DNA from: JAPPHA01 sp963662815
GTDB taxonomy: Bacteria; Pseudomonadota; Alphaproteobacteria; Rhodobacterales; Rhodobacteraceae
Reading direction: 5' to 3'
Length of the DNA stretch: 64,000 bases
Assembly: GCA_963662815.2 (NCBI GenBank)
Contig: CAXXWA010000042.1
Span: 140,618-204,617 of the forward strand
The notes below the pieces were generated by a model. It was given only the letters and a program-made list of their open reading frames with translations. It was not told the DNA's origin and did not search any database. Position 1 is the stretch's first letter. Each line of letters opens with the position of its first letter. Of the stretch, positions 56,557-64,000 are shown one piece after another. Both the position numbers and the translations under genes were made by a program.

Positions 56557-57216
56557 TCACCCCAGATTCGCGCGCAACGCAAACGCCGCCGCGAATGGCG
56601 TGGCCGCCACCGCAATCAACGTGACTCCGCCAAGAAAGAGGAGCACCGGAAGCATCGATGCACCGACCGCCGCTAGTTTCACTGTTTGCACCCCCAGTAT
56701 CAGGGTGGGAAGATACATCGGCAGAACCAGAAGTGACAGAAGCAGGCTGCCGCGACGGAGCGGAAACGTAAGCGCGGCGCTAAACATGCCGATGAAGCTC
56801 AGTGCCGGGGTGCCCATTGCTATGCTGAGCACTAGCCAGGGATACGCGCCTGCCGGGAGGCTGAAGAGATACGCGAAAAACGGCGATGCCGCTGTGAGCG
56901 GCAGGCCGATCGTTGTCCAGTGGGCAAGCGCCTTCGCAGCCGCGATTCCCTCCACCGGGGCCGGACCGGTGACCAGCACCTCTAGAACGCCGTCGTCGTG
57001 ATCCGGAACGAACATGCGATCGAGCGAAAAAAGGCAGGACAACAAGGTTCCAACCCAGATCATTCCAGGCGCGACCGCCGCAAGACCTTCCCGTCCTGGT
57101 CCGACTCCCAGGGACACCAGGAGCACCAGCAGCAGGAAGAACGCGAGCGCATTTGCGGTCCCGCTGCCTGACCGGAGCGCGAGCCGCACGTCGCGGAGAT
57201 AGAGCGCGAACATCAA
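56557..57216 (-). CDS. ccmB: Haem exporter permease CcmB
   Basis: 219 aa with six hydrophobic segments. The N-terminal FALYLRDVRLALRSGSGTANALAFFLLLV and the central SLDRMFVPDHDDGVLEVLVTGP are characteristic of CcmB, as is the loop TFPLRRGSLLLSLLVLPMYLPTLI. It forms an ABC transporter with CcmA. It overlaps the ccmA stop by 4 nt. Confidence 0.94.
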   Translation of the reverse strand: MMFALYLRDVRLALRSGSGTANALAFFLLLVLLVSLGVGPGREGLAAVAPGMIWVGTLLSCLFSLDRMFVPDHDDGVLEVLVTGPAPVEGIAAAKALAHWTTIGLPLTAASPFFAYLFSLPAGAYPWLVLSIAMGTPALSFIGMFSAALTFPLRRGSLLLSLLVLPMYLPTLILGVQTVKLAAVGASMLPVLLFLGGVTLIAVAATPFAAAFALRANLG

Positions 57217-57854
57217 ATCTCTTCCGGCGTGAAGTCGTCAACGGCGGCAGGAGTTCCTTGCGGTGCGCTCTGCCCGTGCGCGGTCAGGTCCACGGACGGG
57301 AACTCATCCATGCCTCCGGACGAATGGCCGGTGACGACAGCGCGTCCTCCGTCTTCCAGATGCATTGTCAAAAACTCCATGAAGCGCGCTTGCGAAGGCA
57401 CGTCGAGCGCTGTTGTCGGCTCGTCAAGAAGCCAGTTGCGCCGACCCGATACAATGATGCGGGCGAGCCCGAGCCGGCGGCGCTGTCCGGCGGAGAGTTC
57501 GTAGGCGGCGCGATCAAGAAGCGGTGCGAGCCCCAGTGCGTCGGATGCCTTCTTGATCGCGCCGCCTGCATCAGTTCCGTAGAAATCCGCCCAGAAACGC
57601 AGATGTTCCGAAGTGCTCATGCGCGCGGTGACGGCGTCCCGGTGGCCAAGGAGGACCATCTCGTCGATGTCGGCGGCAACGGCGCCTGCAGCCGGGCGGA
57701 GCAGTCCGGCGAGACAATGCAGGAGCGTGGACTTGCCTGTTCCGTTGTCGCCGATGATGACGAGGCACTGGTTCTCGCGAACACGGAAATTCAGTCCGGA
57801 GAACACGATACGGCGTCCGCGCCGGCAGGCTAGGTTGACGACTTCGATGTTCAC
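57213..57854 (-). CDS. ccmA: Haem exporter ATP-binding protein CcmA
   Basis: 213 aa ABC ATPase. Walker A GDNGTGKST, signature LSAGQRRRLGLARII and Walker B WLLDEPTTALD are intact. GTG 57854 is chosen because AAGGA lies six bases upstream and it begins the conserved strand (VNIEVVNLACRRG); a longer in-frame start gives a non-homologous extension. ATP hydrolysis drives release of haem-loaded CcmE. First gene of ccmABCDG, divergent from acnA. Confidence 0.92.
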   Translation of the reverse strand: MNIEVVNLACRRGRRIVFSGLNFRVRENQCLVIIGDNGTGKSTLLHCLAGLLRPAAGAVAADIDEMVLLGHRDAVTARMSTSEHLRFWADFYGTDAGGAIKKASDALGLAPLLDRAAYELSAGQRRRLGLARIIVSGRRNWLLDEPTTALDVPSQARFMEFLTMHLEDGGRAVVTGHSSGGMDEFPSVDLTAHGQSAPQGTPAAVDDFTPEEI

Positions 57855-58085
57855 GCCCAGTCCTTTCTGCAGGCGGTGCAGCCCTAGACGCTGCCCGATG
57901 TGCATTTTGGGTCGTTCGTACGCCCCGACCAGCATGCGTGCGCGCACCGCTGCCTGACGCGATGATTTTTTCGCATAACCCCGTCCTCGGCAAGAATTGG
58001 TGCGACGCCGCGGCTGATTCGCTTGAAACGGAACCTGCACTGATGCATAGGGCAGGGATTCACGCGATGACAGAGGGGACGGAGG

Positions 58086-60773
58086 ATGGCGATCAGAACT
58101 GGCCGCGATTCAACAGGTACTTTGAGGCCGCTGCGGGCCGGCAGTTCACTTCACTACTACTCGATTCGGGCTGCTGGAGAGGCTGGCCTCGGCGACTGCT
58201 CGCGCCTTCCGGCAGTACTCTGCGTCCTCCTTGAGAACATGTTGCGGTTCGAGGACGGAAAGACCGTGCAAGTGGACGACATCCGCGCCTTTTCGTCCTG
58301 GCTTGAGGCTGGCGGGCGGAATCCACGGGAGATTTCGTACCGGCCAGCGCGGGTGCTGATGCAGGACTTCACCGGCGTTCCGGCCGTCGTCGACCTTGCC
58401 GCCATGCGCGACGGGATCCTGGCGCTCGGCGGCGATCCGGAAAAGATAAATCCCCTCACGCCGGTGGACCTTGTCATCGACCACTCGGTAATGATCGACG
58501 AATTCGGAAATCCGCGGGCCTTCAGGGTCAACGTCGAACGGGAATACGCGCGCAACATGGAGCGCTACACGTTCCTGAAGTGGGGGCAGTCGGCCTTCGA
58601 GAACTTTCGTGTGGTGCCTCCGGGAACGGGCATCTGCCACCAGGTCAACCTCGAGTACCTCGCTCGGACAGTCTGGACGGATACGGACCAGAAGGGCACG
58701 GCGATCGCATTTCCAGACACTCTTGTCGGCACGGATTCGCATACCACCATGGTCAATGGCCTCGCCGTTCTCGGCTGGGGAGTCGGGGGAATCGAGGCGG
58801 AGGCCGCGATGCTGGGCCAACCCGTCTCCATGCTCATCCCGGAGGTCGTCGGTTTCCGGCTCACCGGAGAAATGGTCGAGGGAACGACTGCGACCGACCT
58901 TGTCCTGAAAGTCGTCGCCATGCTGCGCCAAAAGGGTGTCGTCGGCAAGTTCGTGGAGTTCTATGGCGACGGTCTCGACCGGCTTCCCTTGGCCAACCGC
59001 GCGACCATCGCGAACATGGCGCCCGAATACGGCGCGACCTGCGGTTTCTTCCCGGTTGATGGGGAAACCCTCCGCTACCTTCGGGTGTCGGGGCGGAACG
59101 AAGACCAGATATCGCTTGTCGAAGCATACGCAAAAGAAAACGGCATATGGCGTGACGGGTCATATGCGCCCGTATATTCCGACACGCTGGAGCTGGACAT
59201 GGGCACGGTTGTGCCCGCCATTTCCGGCCCCAGGCGCCCGCAGGACTTCGTGGCGTTGCCGGACGCGAAGTCCGCGTTCGAGCGGGAAATGGAGAAGAAC
59301 TTCAAGCGTCCCGTCGGGCGTGAGGTCGCAGTTGACGGCGCAGGTTATTCAATGTCTTCCGGCAAGATCGTCATCGCGTCGATCACCTCGTGCACCAACA
59401 CCTCGAACCCGTACGTGATGATTGGCGCAGGAATCGTGGCGCGGAAGGCGAGGGAACGCGGGCTCAGGTCCAGGCCATGGGTCAAGACTTCGCTCGCGCC
59501 CGGGTCTCAGGTGGTATCCGAGTATCTCGAAGCTTCCGGGCTGCAGGACGATCTCGACGCGCTCGGATTCCATCTGGTGGGTTACGGCTGCACCACCTGC
59601 ATCGGGAACTCCGGACCGCTTTCGGAAGAGATCTCGAAGGCGATTGCCGACGGCGACCTCGTTGCGGCCGCCGTGCTCTCGGGAAACAGGAATTTCGAGG
59701 GGCGCATTTCTCCGGATGTGCGGGCGAACTATCTCGCCTCGCCGCCGTTGGTCGTCGCCTACGCTCTGGCCGGGGACATCAGCATAGATCTCACGCGCGA
59801 GCCTCTCGGGCGTGATCCAGAAGGCAACGATGTCTTCCTTAGGGACATCTGGCCCACCTCAGAGGAAATCGCCGAAATCGTTGACCGCACAGTTACCAGG
59901 GATGCGTTTCACAGGAAGTACGCCGAGGTTTTCACGGGAGATGAGCGCTGGCAGGAGGTCGCGACCACGGACAGTTTGACCTACGACTGGCCTGCGACTT
60001 CGACCTACGTGCGCAACCCGCCCTACTTCCGGGGCATAACCCGGGAACCCGGCAAGATCTTCGACATTCGCGATGCGCGAATCCTGATGGTTCTCGGCGA
60101 CATGGTTACCACGGACCATATTTCTCCCGCAGGTGCGTTCCGGGCGGAAACGCCGGCCGGAAGCTACCTGGCCGAACGCCAGGTGCTGCCGCGGGACTTC
60201 AACTCGTACGGTTCCCGGCGCGGCAATCACGAAGTGATGGTCCGGGGTACATTCGCCAACATCAGGATTCGGAACGAAATGCTCAACGACATCGAAGGCG
60301 GGTTCACGAAGGGGCCCGACGGTGCTGTCGCGCCTGTGTTCGATGCGGCGATGGCATTTCAGGATGCGGACACGCCTCTCGTGGTCGTTGCAGGCATGCA
60401 GTACGGGGCCGGTTCGTCGCGGGATTGGGCAGCAAAGGGCACGGCGCTCCTCGGCGTAAAGGCGGTCATCGCGGAAAGTTTCGAGCGGATTCACCGGTCC
60501 AATCTTGTCGGCATGGGCGTCATTCCTTTCGAATTCACGAATGGCGACACGCGTAAGTCGCTTCAAATCCAGGGGGACGAGGCTGTGTCCATTTTCGGGC
60601 TCGAAAATGACTTGAAACCGCTTTCGGACGTATGTGCGGCGATTTCATATCCGGACGGTAGAGTTCGGGACGTCATGCTCAGGTGCCGAGTCGATACCGA
60701 GGTCGAAATCGACTACGTGCGGCACGGCGGGATCCTCCCGTACGTTCTCCGGTCCCTTGCGGGCAGCGGTTGA
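58086..60773 (+). CDS. acnA: Aconitate hydratase A
   Basis: 895 aa aconitase interconverting citrate and isocitrate in the TCA cycle. The [4Fe-4S] ligands are Cys436 (SITSCTNTSNP) and Cys502 and Cys505 (GYGCTTCIGNSGP). The swivel-domain motif YGAGSSRDWAAKG is intact near the C-terminus. The N-terminus TGTLRPLRAGSSLHYYSIRAAGEAGLGDCSRLP is typical of AcnA. ATG 58086 follows purine-rich GAGGGGACGGAGG. It is divergent from ccmA, an arrangement common in Rhodobacterales. Confidence 0.96.
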   Translation: MAIRTGRDSTGTLRPLRAGSSLHYYSIRAAGEAGLGDCSRLPAVLCVLLENMLRFEDGKTVQVDDIRAFSSWLEAGGRNPREISYRPARVLMQDFTGVPAVVDLAAMRDGILALGGDPEKINPLTPVDLVIDHSVMIDEFGNPRAFRVNVEREYARNMERYTFLKWGQSAFENFRVVPPGTGICHQVNLEYLARTVWTDTDQKGTAIAFPDTLVGTDSHTTMVNGLAVLGWGVGGIEAEAAMLGQPVSMLIPEVVGFRLTGEMVEGTTATDLVLKVVAMLRQKGVVGKFVEFYGDGLDRLPLANRATIANMAPEYGATCGFFPVDGETLRYLRVSGRNEDQISLVEAYAKENGIWRDGSYAPVYSDTLELDMGTVVPAISGPRRPQDFVALPDAKSAFEREMEKNFKRPVGREVAVDGAGYSMSSGKIVIASITSCTNTSNPYVMIGAGIVARKARERGLRSRPWVKTSLAPGSQVVSEYLEASGLQDDLDALGFHLVGYGCTTCIGNSGPLSEEISKAIADGDLVAAAVLSGNRNFEGRISPDVRANYLASPPLVVAYALAGDISIDLTREPLGRDPEGNDVFLRDIWPTSEEIAEIVDRTVTRDAFHRKYAEVFTGDERWQEVATTDSLTYDWPATSTYVRNPPYFRGITREPGKIFDIRDARILMVLGDMVTTDHISPAGAFRAETPAGSYLAERQVLPRDFNSYGSRRGNHEVMVRGTFANIRIRNEMLNDIEGGFTKGPDGAVAPVFDAAMAFQDADTPLVVVAGMQYGAGSSRDWAAKGTALLGVKAVIAESFERIHRSNLVGMGVIPFEFTNGDTRKSLQIQGDEAVSIFGLENDLKPLSDVCAAISYPDGRVRDVMLRCRVDTEVEIDYVRHGGILPYVLRSLAGSG

Positions 60774-60912
60774 CAACCGCCCGCGTGCCGAAGTTCGGAA
60801 CGGACGCGCTGCCCGTTTCGGCCGCTGGCCGACGCTACTCGCAAAGAGTTTACTGGAAAACCGCTTCGGCGTCCGGTTGAATTGATCCGGATCAACAGGG
60901 ACTGGGTCCGGC

Positions 60913-61623
60913 ATGAAGACACTGCGAACGGTGGCCGCGGCGGTTTTGCTAGGCTTCTGCGGTGCCGCACCCGCGCCCGCCGGACCAGTACTTGTGGAAC
61001 TCTTCACGAGCCAGGGGTGTTCCTCCTGTCCTCCCGCAGATGAGTTCCTGACTGAGCTGGCTGCGCGGGACGATGTTGTCGCCCTAGGACTCCACGTCGA
61101 CTACTGGGACTATCTCGGCTGGCGTGACGAACTTGCGGTCCCTGAGTTCACAAGGCGGCAAGCGGCATACAACGAACGCCTTAAGAGCCGATACAAGCTG
61201 GTAACGCCGCAGATGGTCATCAACGGCAGAATCCAGTTCGCCGGCGTCCACAAGACCAAAGTCGGGGAAGCGGTCAGTAGGTTCGGTCGCGAAACCGAGG
61301 CATTTCGCTTCGAAGCGGGGCGCATCGGCAACCGGCTCTCTGTCCTTGTTGCCCCCATGAACTCTGCCGCCGCCGCGGCGTCACGTTTCGACATATTTCT
61401 TGCGAAGATCGATCCCGCAGTCAGGGTCCGTATCGACCACGGCGAGAATGCCGGACGGACCATGACCTACAGCAATGTTGTGGTCAGCTGGGAACGTCTC
61501 GGGATCTGGAATGGCCGACAACCGGCTTCGTTCACGCGTCAGGTGGAGCCGACCGTGCCACTCGTGCTGCTGCTGCAGGGTGCCGGTTACGGGCCGGTTT
61601 TCGCGGTCCAGAAGATCCGCTGA
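60913..61623 (+). CDS. DUF1223 thioredoxin-like secreted protein
   Basis: 236 aa. A signal peptide covers about 1-22 (AAAVLLGFCGAAPAPAG). The mature part begins VLVELFTSQGCSSCPPAD, where CSSC forms a CxxC thiol motif, then HVDYWDYLGWRD, RQAAYNERL and TPQMVINGRIQFAG, all diagnostic of DUF1223. The fold is thioredoxin-like and periplasmic. Location next to acnA and the ccm genes is conserved in related bacteria and suggests a redox role, but its function is not established. Confidence 0.88.
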   Translation: MKTLRTVAAAVLLGFCGAAPAPAGPVLVELFTSQGCSSCPPADEFLTELAARDDVVALGLHVDYWDYLGWRDELAVPEFTRRQAAYNERLKSRYKLVTPQMVINGRIQFAGVHKTKVGEAVSRFGRETEAFRFEAGRIGNRLSVLVAPMNSAAAAASRFDIFLAKIDPAVRVRIDHGENAGRTMTYSNVVVSWERLGIWNGRQPASFTRQVEPTVPLVLLLQGAGYGPVFAVQKIR

Positions 61624-61884
61624 CGGATTCCTGTCTCGGGACGGCGCGGCGTCGCGGCCCGCCCATCTTCAGCAGGCCGCGCGAACGGCCCTGTTGAGGG
61701 CGTGGCGGGCTCTCACTTGATTCGGGGGAGACTGCGCCGCGCCGTTGACGATGCTCCGCGAGACCTGTCGGCATTTCCGGACTGGCGCCATGCGTGACCG
61801 GGGCGCCCGGCCGAAGGCAGGAACGACTTTGCGCCACGCACGCATCTTTGTGGCTTAGCGGCACCGACGCGTTGCGCTCGATCT

Positions 61885-62538
61885 TCAGTCGCGTTCCTGC
61901 GGGCGCGTTGCCTCGGCAACGCCGATCATGGCGTCGCGGCTGACCAGGCCCACGAGTTCTTCCTCGCTCATGCCGTCGGTTCCGGCCGGCCTTTCCGGAA
62001 TCACGATGTAGCGCATGTCCGCGGTGCTGTCGTGAACGCGAACCGTCTTGTGGTCCGGCAGTTCCATTCCGAATTCGCGGAGAACCGCCCGCGGCGAGCG
62101 AACCACGCGGGATCGATAGGCGCGCTGCTTGTACCAGTCCGGTGGCAGGCCCAACAGATTTCGGGGATAGCAGGAGCAAAGCGTGCAGACGATCACGTTG
62201 TGGACGTAGCGCGTGTTTTCGACTGCGATCAGCCTGAGGCCGGACGGGTCGAGTCCCAATTCCGCCATTGCGGAACTGGCGTTCGACAGCAACCGTTTGC
62301 GAAACCCGTCATCGCTCCAGGCGCGGGCGATCAACCTGGCGCCGTCGGCTGGAGACCTGCCGTCCATGGCTGCGATTTCCGATGCTATTTCGCCGGCGCT
62401 TGTGACGCCCTTTTCGACGAGCAGTTCGCGAACCGAGATTTCAAGAAGTTGCCAGTAGGTCAATCGACCTTCATGGTCCGCATGCATGCCCCGGTGCGGC
62501 ACGGAGCTCTTGCCGACATGTCGGTGCTCAGCCGTCAT
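61885..62538 (-). CDS. Nitrile hydratase alpha / thiocyanate hydrolase gamma-type metal subunit
   Basis: 217 aa. The metal-binding loop VCTLCSC (Cys118, Cys121, Cys123) is the cobalt-type form; in the family the second and third Cys are oxidised to sulfinic and sulfenic acids. It is followed by LLGLPPDWYKQRAYRSRVV, which fits the LGLPPxWYKxxxYRSRxV consensus, and VLREFG. The N-terminal half (RELLVEKGVTSAGEIASEI) also matches. In place of the usual Trp-Pro after the motif it has YPRNLLG. ATG 62538 overlaps the upstream subunit by 11 nt. Substrate may be a nitrile or thiocyanate; the gene order argues for a three-subunit enzyme. Confidence 0.87.
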   Translation of the reverse strand: MTAEHRHVGKSSVPHRGMHADHEGRLTYWQLLEISVRELLVEKGVTSAGEIASEIAAMDGRSPADGARLIARAWSDDGFRKRLLSNASSAMAELGLDPSGLRLIAVENTRYVHNVIVCTLCSCYPRNLLGLPPDWYKQRAYRSRVVRSPRAVLREFGMELPDHKTVRVHDSTADMRYIVIPERPAGTDGMSEEELVGLVSRDAMIGVAEATRPQERD

Positions 62539-62809
62539 CACAGGGTCCTGCAGGTTCGATCCAGTGTGCATGGACCTCCGCGTCGAGCGTGTCATCGGGC
62601 TTCTCGCAACCGTTCCCCCAGAGTTCTTCCATGCGGAAACGCACTCGGAGGAGTTCGACGTGCGGCGCGTCGAGGCCATAGGCAAGCTGTTCGGGATTGC
62701 CGAAGCTGCCCAACCGGCACTCGATGATTCCCGTCTTTCCGCGAAGGTACCAGGGTACGCGGACATGCCCGGGCGGGGCCGCGCACCGAACTCGGACGCG
62801 TTCAGGCAT
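62528..62809 (-). CDS. Nitrile hydratase beta C-terminal half / thiocyanate hydrolase alpha-type subunit
   Basis: 93 aa from ATG 62809 (a longer start at 62833 exists). The barrel domain of nitrile hydratase beta is visible: PPGHVRVPWYLRGKTGII (GHTRxPxYxRGKxGxI), with the Arg of RGK candidate for the metal-site Arg, then VELLRVRFRMEELWG and AHWIEP. Nitrile hydratase beta chains are normally one chain of about 220 aa; here only the C-terminal half is encoded. It overlaps both neighbours by 8-11 nt, so the three genes are translationally coupled. Confidence 0.85.
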   Translation of the reverse strand: MPERVRVRCAAPPGHVRVPWYLRGKTGIIECRLGSFGNPEQLAYGLDAPHVELLRVRFRMEELWGNGCEKPDDTLDAEVHAHWIEPAGPCDDG

Positions 62810-63149
62810 AATCGCCGCCCGAGCACGTGCCATAGGTAGTGCCTCGCGCCCGGACCTCCGTCATCTTCTGCGCCAGTTCGTCGATCGTGTAAGTACCGGA
62901 TTCGAGCAGGATCCCGTTGATGGCGGCGACCCAGCGCTCGTAGTAGCTCATGGATTCAAACGCGGCCTCACCCATCTCTTCGAGCGCCCGGCGGAGCCTG
63001 TCGACGTTGAACAGCCCTTTGCGGCTGGCGATAACCATCAGCGCATCGACGCGCTTTTCCCAAAACGCGTAGTCGTGCTCGTCGATTGCAACCGGACCTG
63101 CGTCCTGGCCGCCCATGTCGTGCCATTGTCGGCCGATGAAGTCGCTCAT
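62802..63149 (-). CDS. Nitrile hydratase beta N-terminal half / thiocyanate hydrolase beta-type subunit
   Basis: 115 aa helical protein matching the N-terminal half of nitrile hydratase beta: WHDMGGQDAGPV (HDxGGxxGxGPV), FWEKRVDAL, LRRALEEM and SYYERWVAAINGILLESG. The Arg in RLRRALEEM is a candidate for the second metal-site Arg. Gene order beta-N-like, beta-C-like, alpha-like equals scnB-scnA-scnC of thiocyanate hydrolase. No metal-insertion activator gene is seen next to it. First gene of the operon, 150 bp after infC in the same direction. Confidence 0.82.
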   Translation of the reverse strand: MSDFIGRQWHDMGGQDAGPVAIDEHDYAFWEKRVDALMVIASRKGLFNVDRLRRALEEMGEAAFESMSYYERWVAAINGILLESGTYTIDELAQKMTEVRARGTTYGTCSGGDYA

Positions 63150-63300
63150 GGCGAGAGGTTAGTCGGCAAGCCGGCGGGCATCAATCACGAATTCAGCGGC
63201 CATGCAGGCGATCCGGCATGCCGAATCGTGAAACCCGCTGAGGCGTGGGCGAAAGCAACACGGCCGACGTAATTCTCAGGGCTGGAGCTTCGCGGCTTGT

Positions 63301-63843
63301 CTATCGCGCCGGACCGATGACCATGGTCATCTGCCGACCTTCCAACTTCGGCATGTTCTCGACCTTGCCAGCGATGCCAACAGTGTCGGCAACACGATCG
63401 AGTACTGCGAGCCCGAGATTCTGGTGGGCCATTTCGCGGCCCCGGAATCGCATCGTTACCTTTACCTTGTCGCCGTTTTCGAGGAAACGCATGACATTTC
63501 GCATTTTCACATCGAAGTCGTGGGTGTCTGTGTTCGGGCGGAACTTCACCTCCTTGATTTCGATGGTTTTCTGTTTCTTGCGGGCTTCGGAGTCGCGCTT
63601 CTGCCGTTCGTACTTGTATTTTCCGTAGTCCATGACCTTGCAGACCGGCGGACTGGCAGTCGGAGATATTTCGACGAGGTCGAGCCCGGACTCGAGTGCA
63701 AGCGCAATGCCGTGTTGCGGCGGTACAACCCCAATGTTGTTGCCGTCTGCATCTATGAGTCGAATTTCGTGGGCGGTAATGCGGTCGTTTACGCGTGGAC
63801 CGGTGTCGCGCTGCGGTGGCGCGTGATGGGGGCGACGGGCTAT
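63301..63843 (-). CDS. infC: Translation initiation factor IF-3, non-canonical start codon
   Basis: 180 aa if started at ATA 63843. The conserved N-terminus is IARRPHHAPPQRDTGPRVNDRI, then EIRLIDADGNNIGVV, LDLVEISPTASPPVCKVMDYGKYKYE, and the C-terminal FRGREMAHQNLGLAVLDRV. No ATG, GTG or TTG occurs in frame upstream of the conserved start; ATA 63843 (GAGG 11 nt upstream) or ATT 63864 are the options. infC is well known for rare starts (AUU in E. coli) that let IF-3 control its own translation. The internal ATG 63633 would lose the N-domain and is not credible. Confidence 0.92.
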   Translation of the reverse strand: MARRPHHAPPQRDTGPRVNDRITAHEIRLIDADGNNIGVVPPQHGIALALESGLDLVEISPTASPPVCKVMDYGKYKYERQKRDSEARKKQKTIEIKEVKFRPNTDTHDFDVKMRNVMRFLENGDKVKVTMRFRGREMAHQNLGLAVLDRVADTVGIAGKVENMPKLEGRQMTMVIGPAR

Positions 63844-63876
63844 TGGCTTCGTGTCCTCTGCAATTTCATAACGGAC

Positions 63877-63905
63877 AATCTATTCGCTTGGTGCGGCTAG
63901 TTCAA
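63877..63905 (-). promoter_or_regulatory. Candidate infC promoter
   Basis: On the minus strand TTGAAC (63905-63900) and TAGATT (63882-63877) are 17 bp apart. Transcription would start about 25-30 nt before the ATA start codon. Both boxes are imperfect, so this is tentative. Confidence 0.35.
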
Positions 63906-64000
63906 GATATGTGCAAGCGCTTTTCCGAACAGCTGTATTGTTTCGAAGCGTTCCGGCACGGTAGTCGAACTTCATCCAGCGCCAGTGATCGATCGGCATG

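Noticed and set aside
63880..63999. 40-codon frame on the minus strand upstream of infC
   Set aside because: No recognisable motif, lies at the window edge and overlaps the candidate infC promoter.

Overview
The window reads as chromosomal DNA of a GC-rich alphaproteobacterium, most likely Rhodobacterales-like. The reasons are the ccmABCDG / acnA / DUF1223 neighbourhood, an aglR-aglEFGAK alpha-glucoside locus, MocD/MocE-like proteins, and an infC reading frame with no ATG or GTG at its conserved N-terminus. Insertion sequences, mobile-element scars and broken genes are dense in the first two thirds, so the genome looks to be under relaxed selection or recent IS expansion.

Layout. 0-1.2 kb: group II intron remnant and a Tn5-like (IS4) transposase tail. 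1.2-12.3 kb: a LacI-controlled carbohydrate locus. A minus-strand operon carries GH13 glucosidase, LacI regulator, PanB-like enzyme, MocD-like desaturase and a broken MocE-like Rieske ferredoxin. The divergent plus-strand operon carries a CUT2-type sugar ABC importer, an SDR remnant, a PhyH-family oxygenase with a nonsense codon and a GH31 glycosidase. Two LacI-type operators lie between them. 12.4-15.3 kb: IS graveyard holding a DruA-domain/Tn5-like transposase fusion, IS21-like terminal repeats, a Fic N-terminal stub and another frameshifted transposase. 15.8-21.2 kb: an oligopeptide ABC importer with fused OppDF. 21.2-24.7 kb: scar region with a MobF relaxase fragment, a DUF1640 coiled-coil gene, a DMT transporter and a broken enolase-superfamily gene. 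24.9-34.1 kb: GH1 beta-glucosidase, aglR and aglEFGAK. 34.3-37 kb: an AAC(3)-I-like acetyltransferase and two abutting IS elements (IS630 against the end of IS5). 37.1-43.5 kb: a small catabolic cluster (aldo/keto reductase, GlcG-like, acyl-CoA dehydrogenase, SDR, DUF993, and an M24 peptidase of DoeA type with three in-frame stops).

44-51.8 kb: an RND efflux pair, then a homodimeric-type 2-oxoacid dehydrogenase E1 divergent from an Lrp regulator. 52.2-63.9 kb is mostly core genome: dnaB, pyrC, the cytochrome c maturation operon ccmABCDG, acnA, a DUF1223 protein, and infC. Between acnA and infC sits a three-gene nitrile hydratase/thiocyanate hydrolase-type metalloenzyme in which the nitrile hydratase beta chain is split over two genes. 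This is the most interesting enzyme locus in the window.

Most of the accessory DNA serves import and hydrolysis of alpha- and beta-glucosides plus peptides. No CRISPR array, tRNA or rRNA was recognised.
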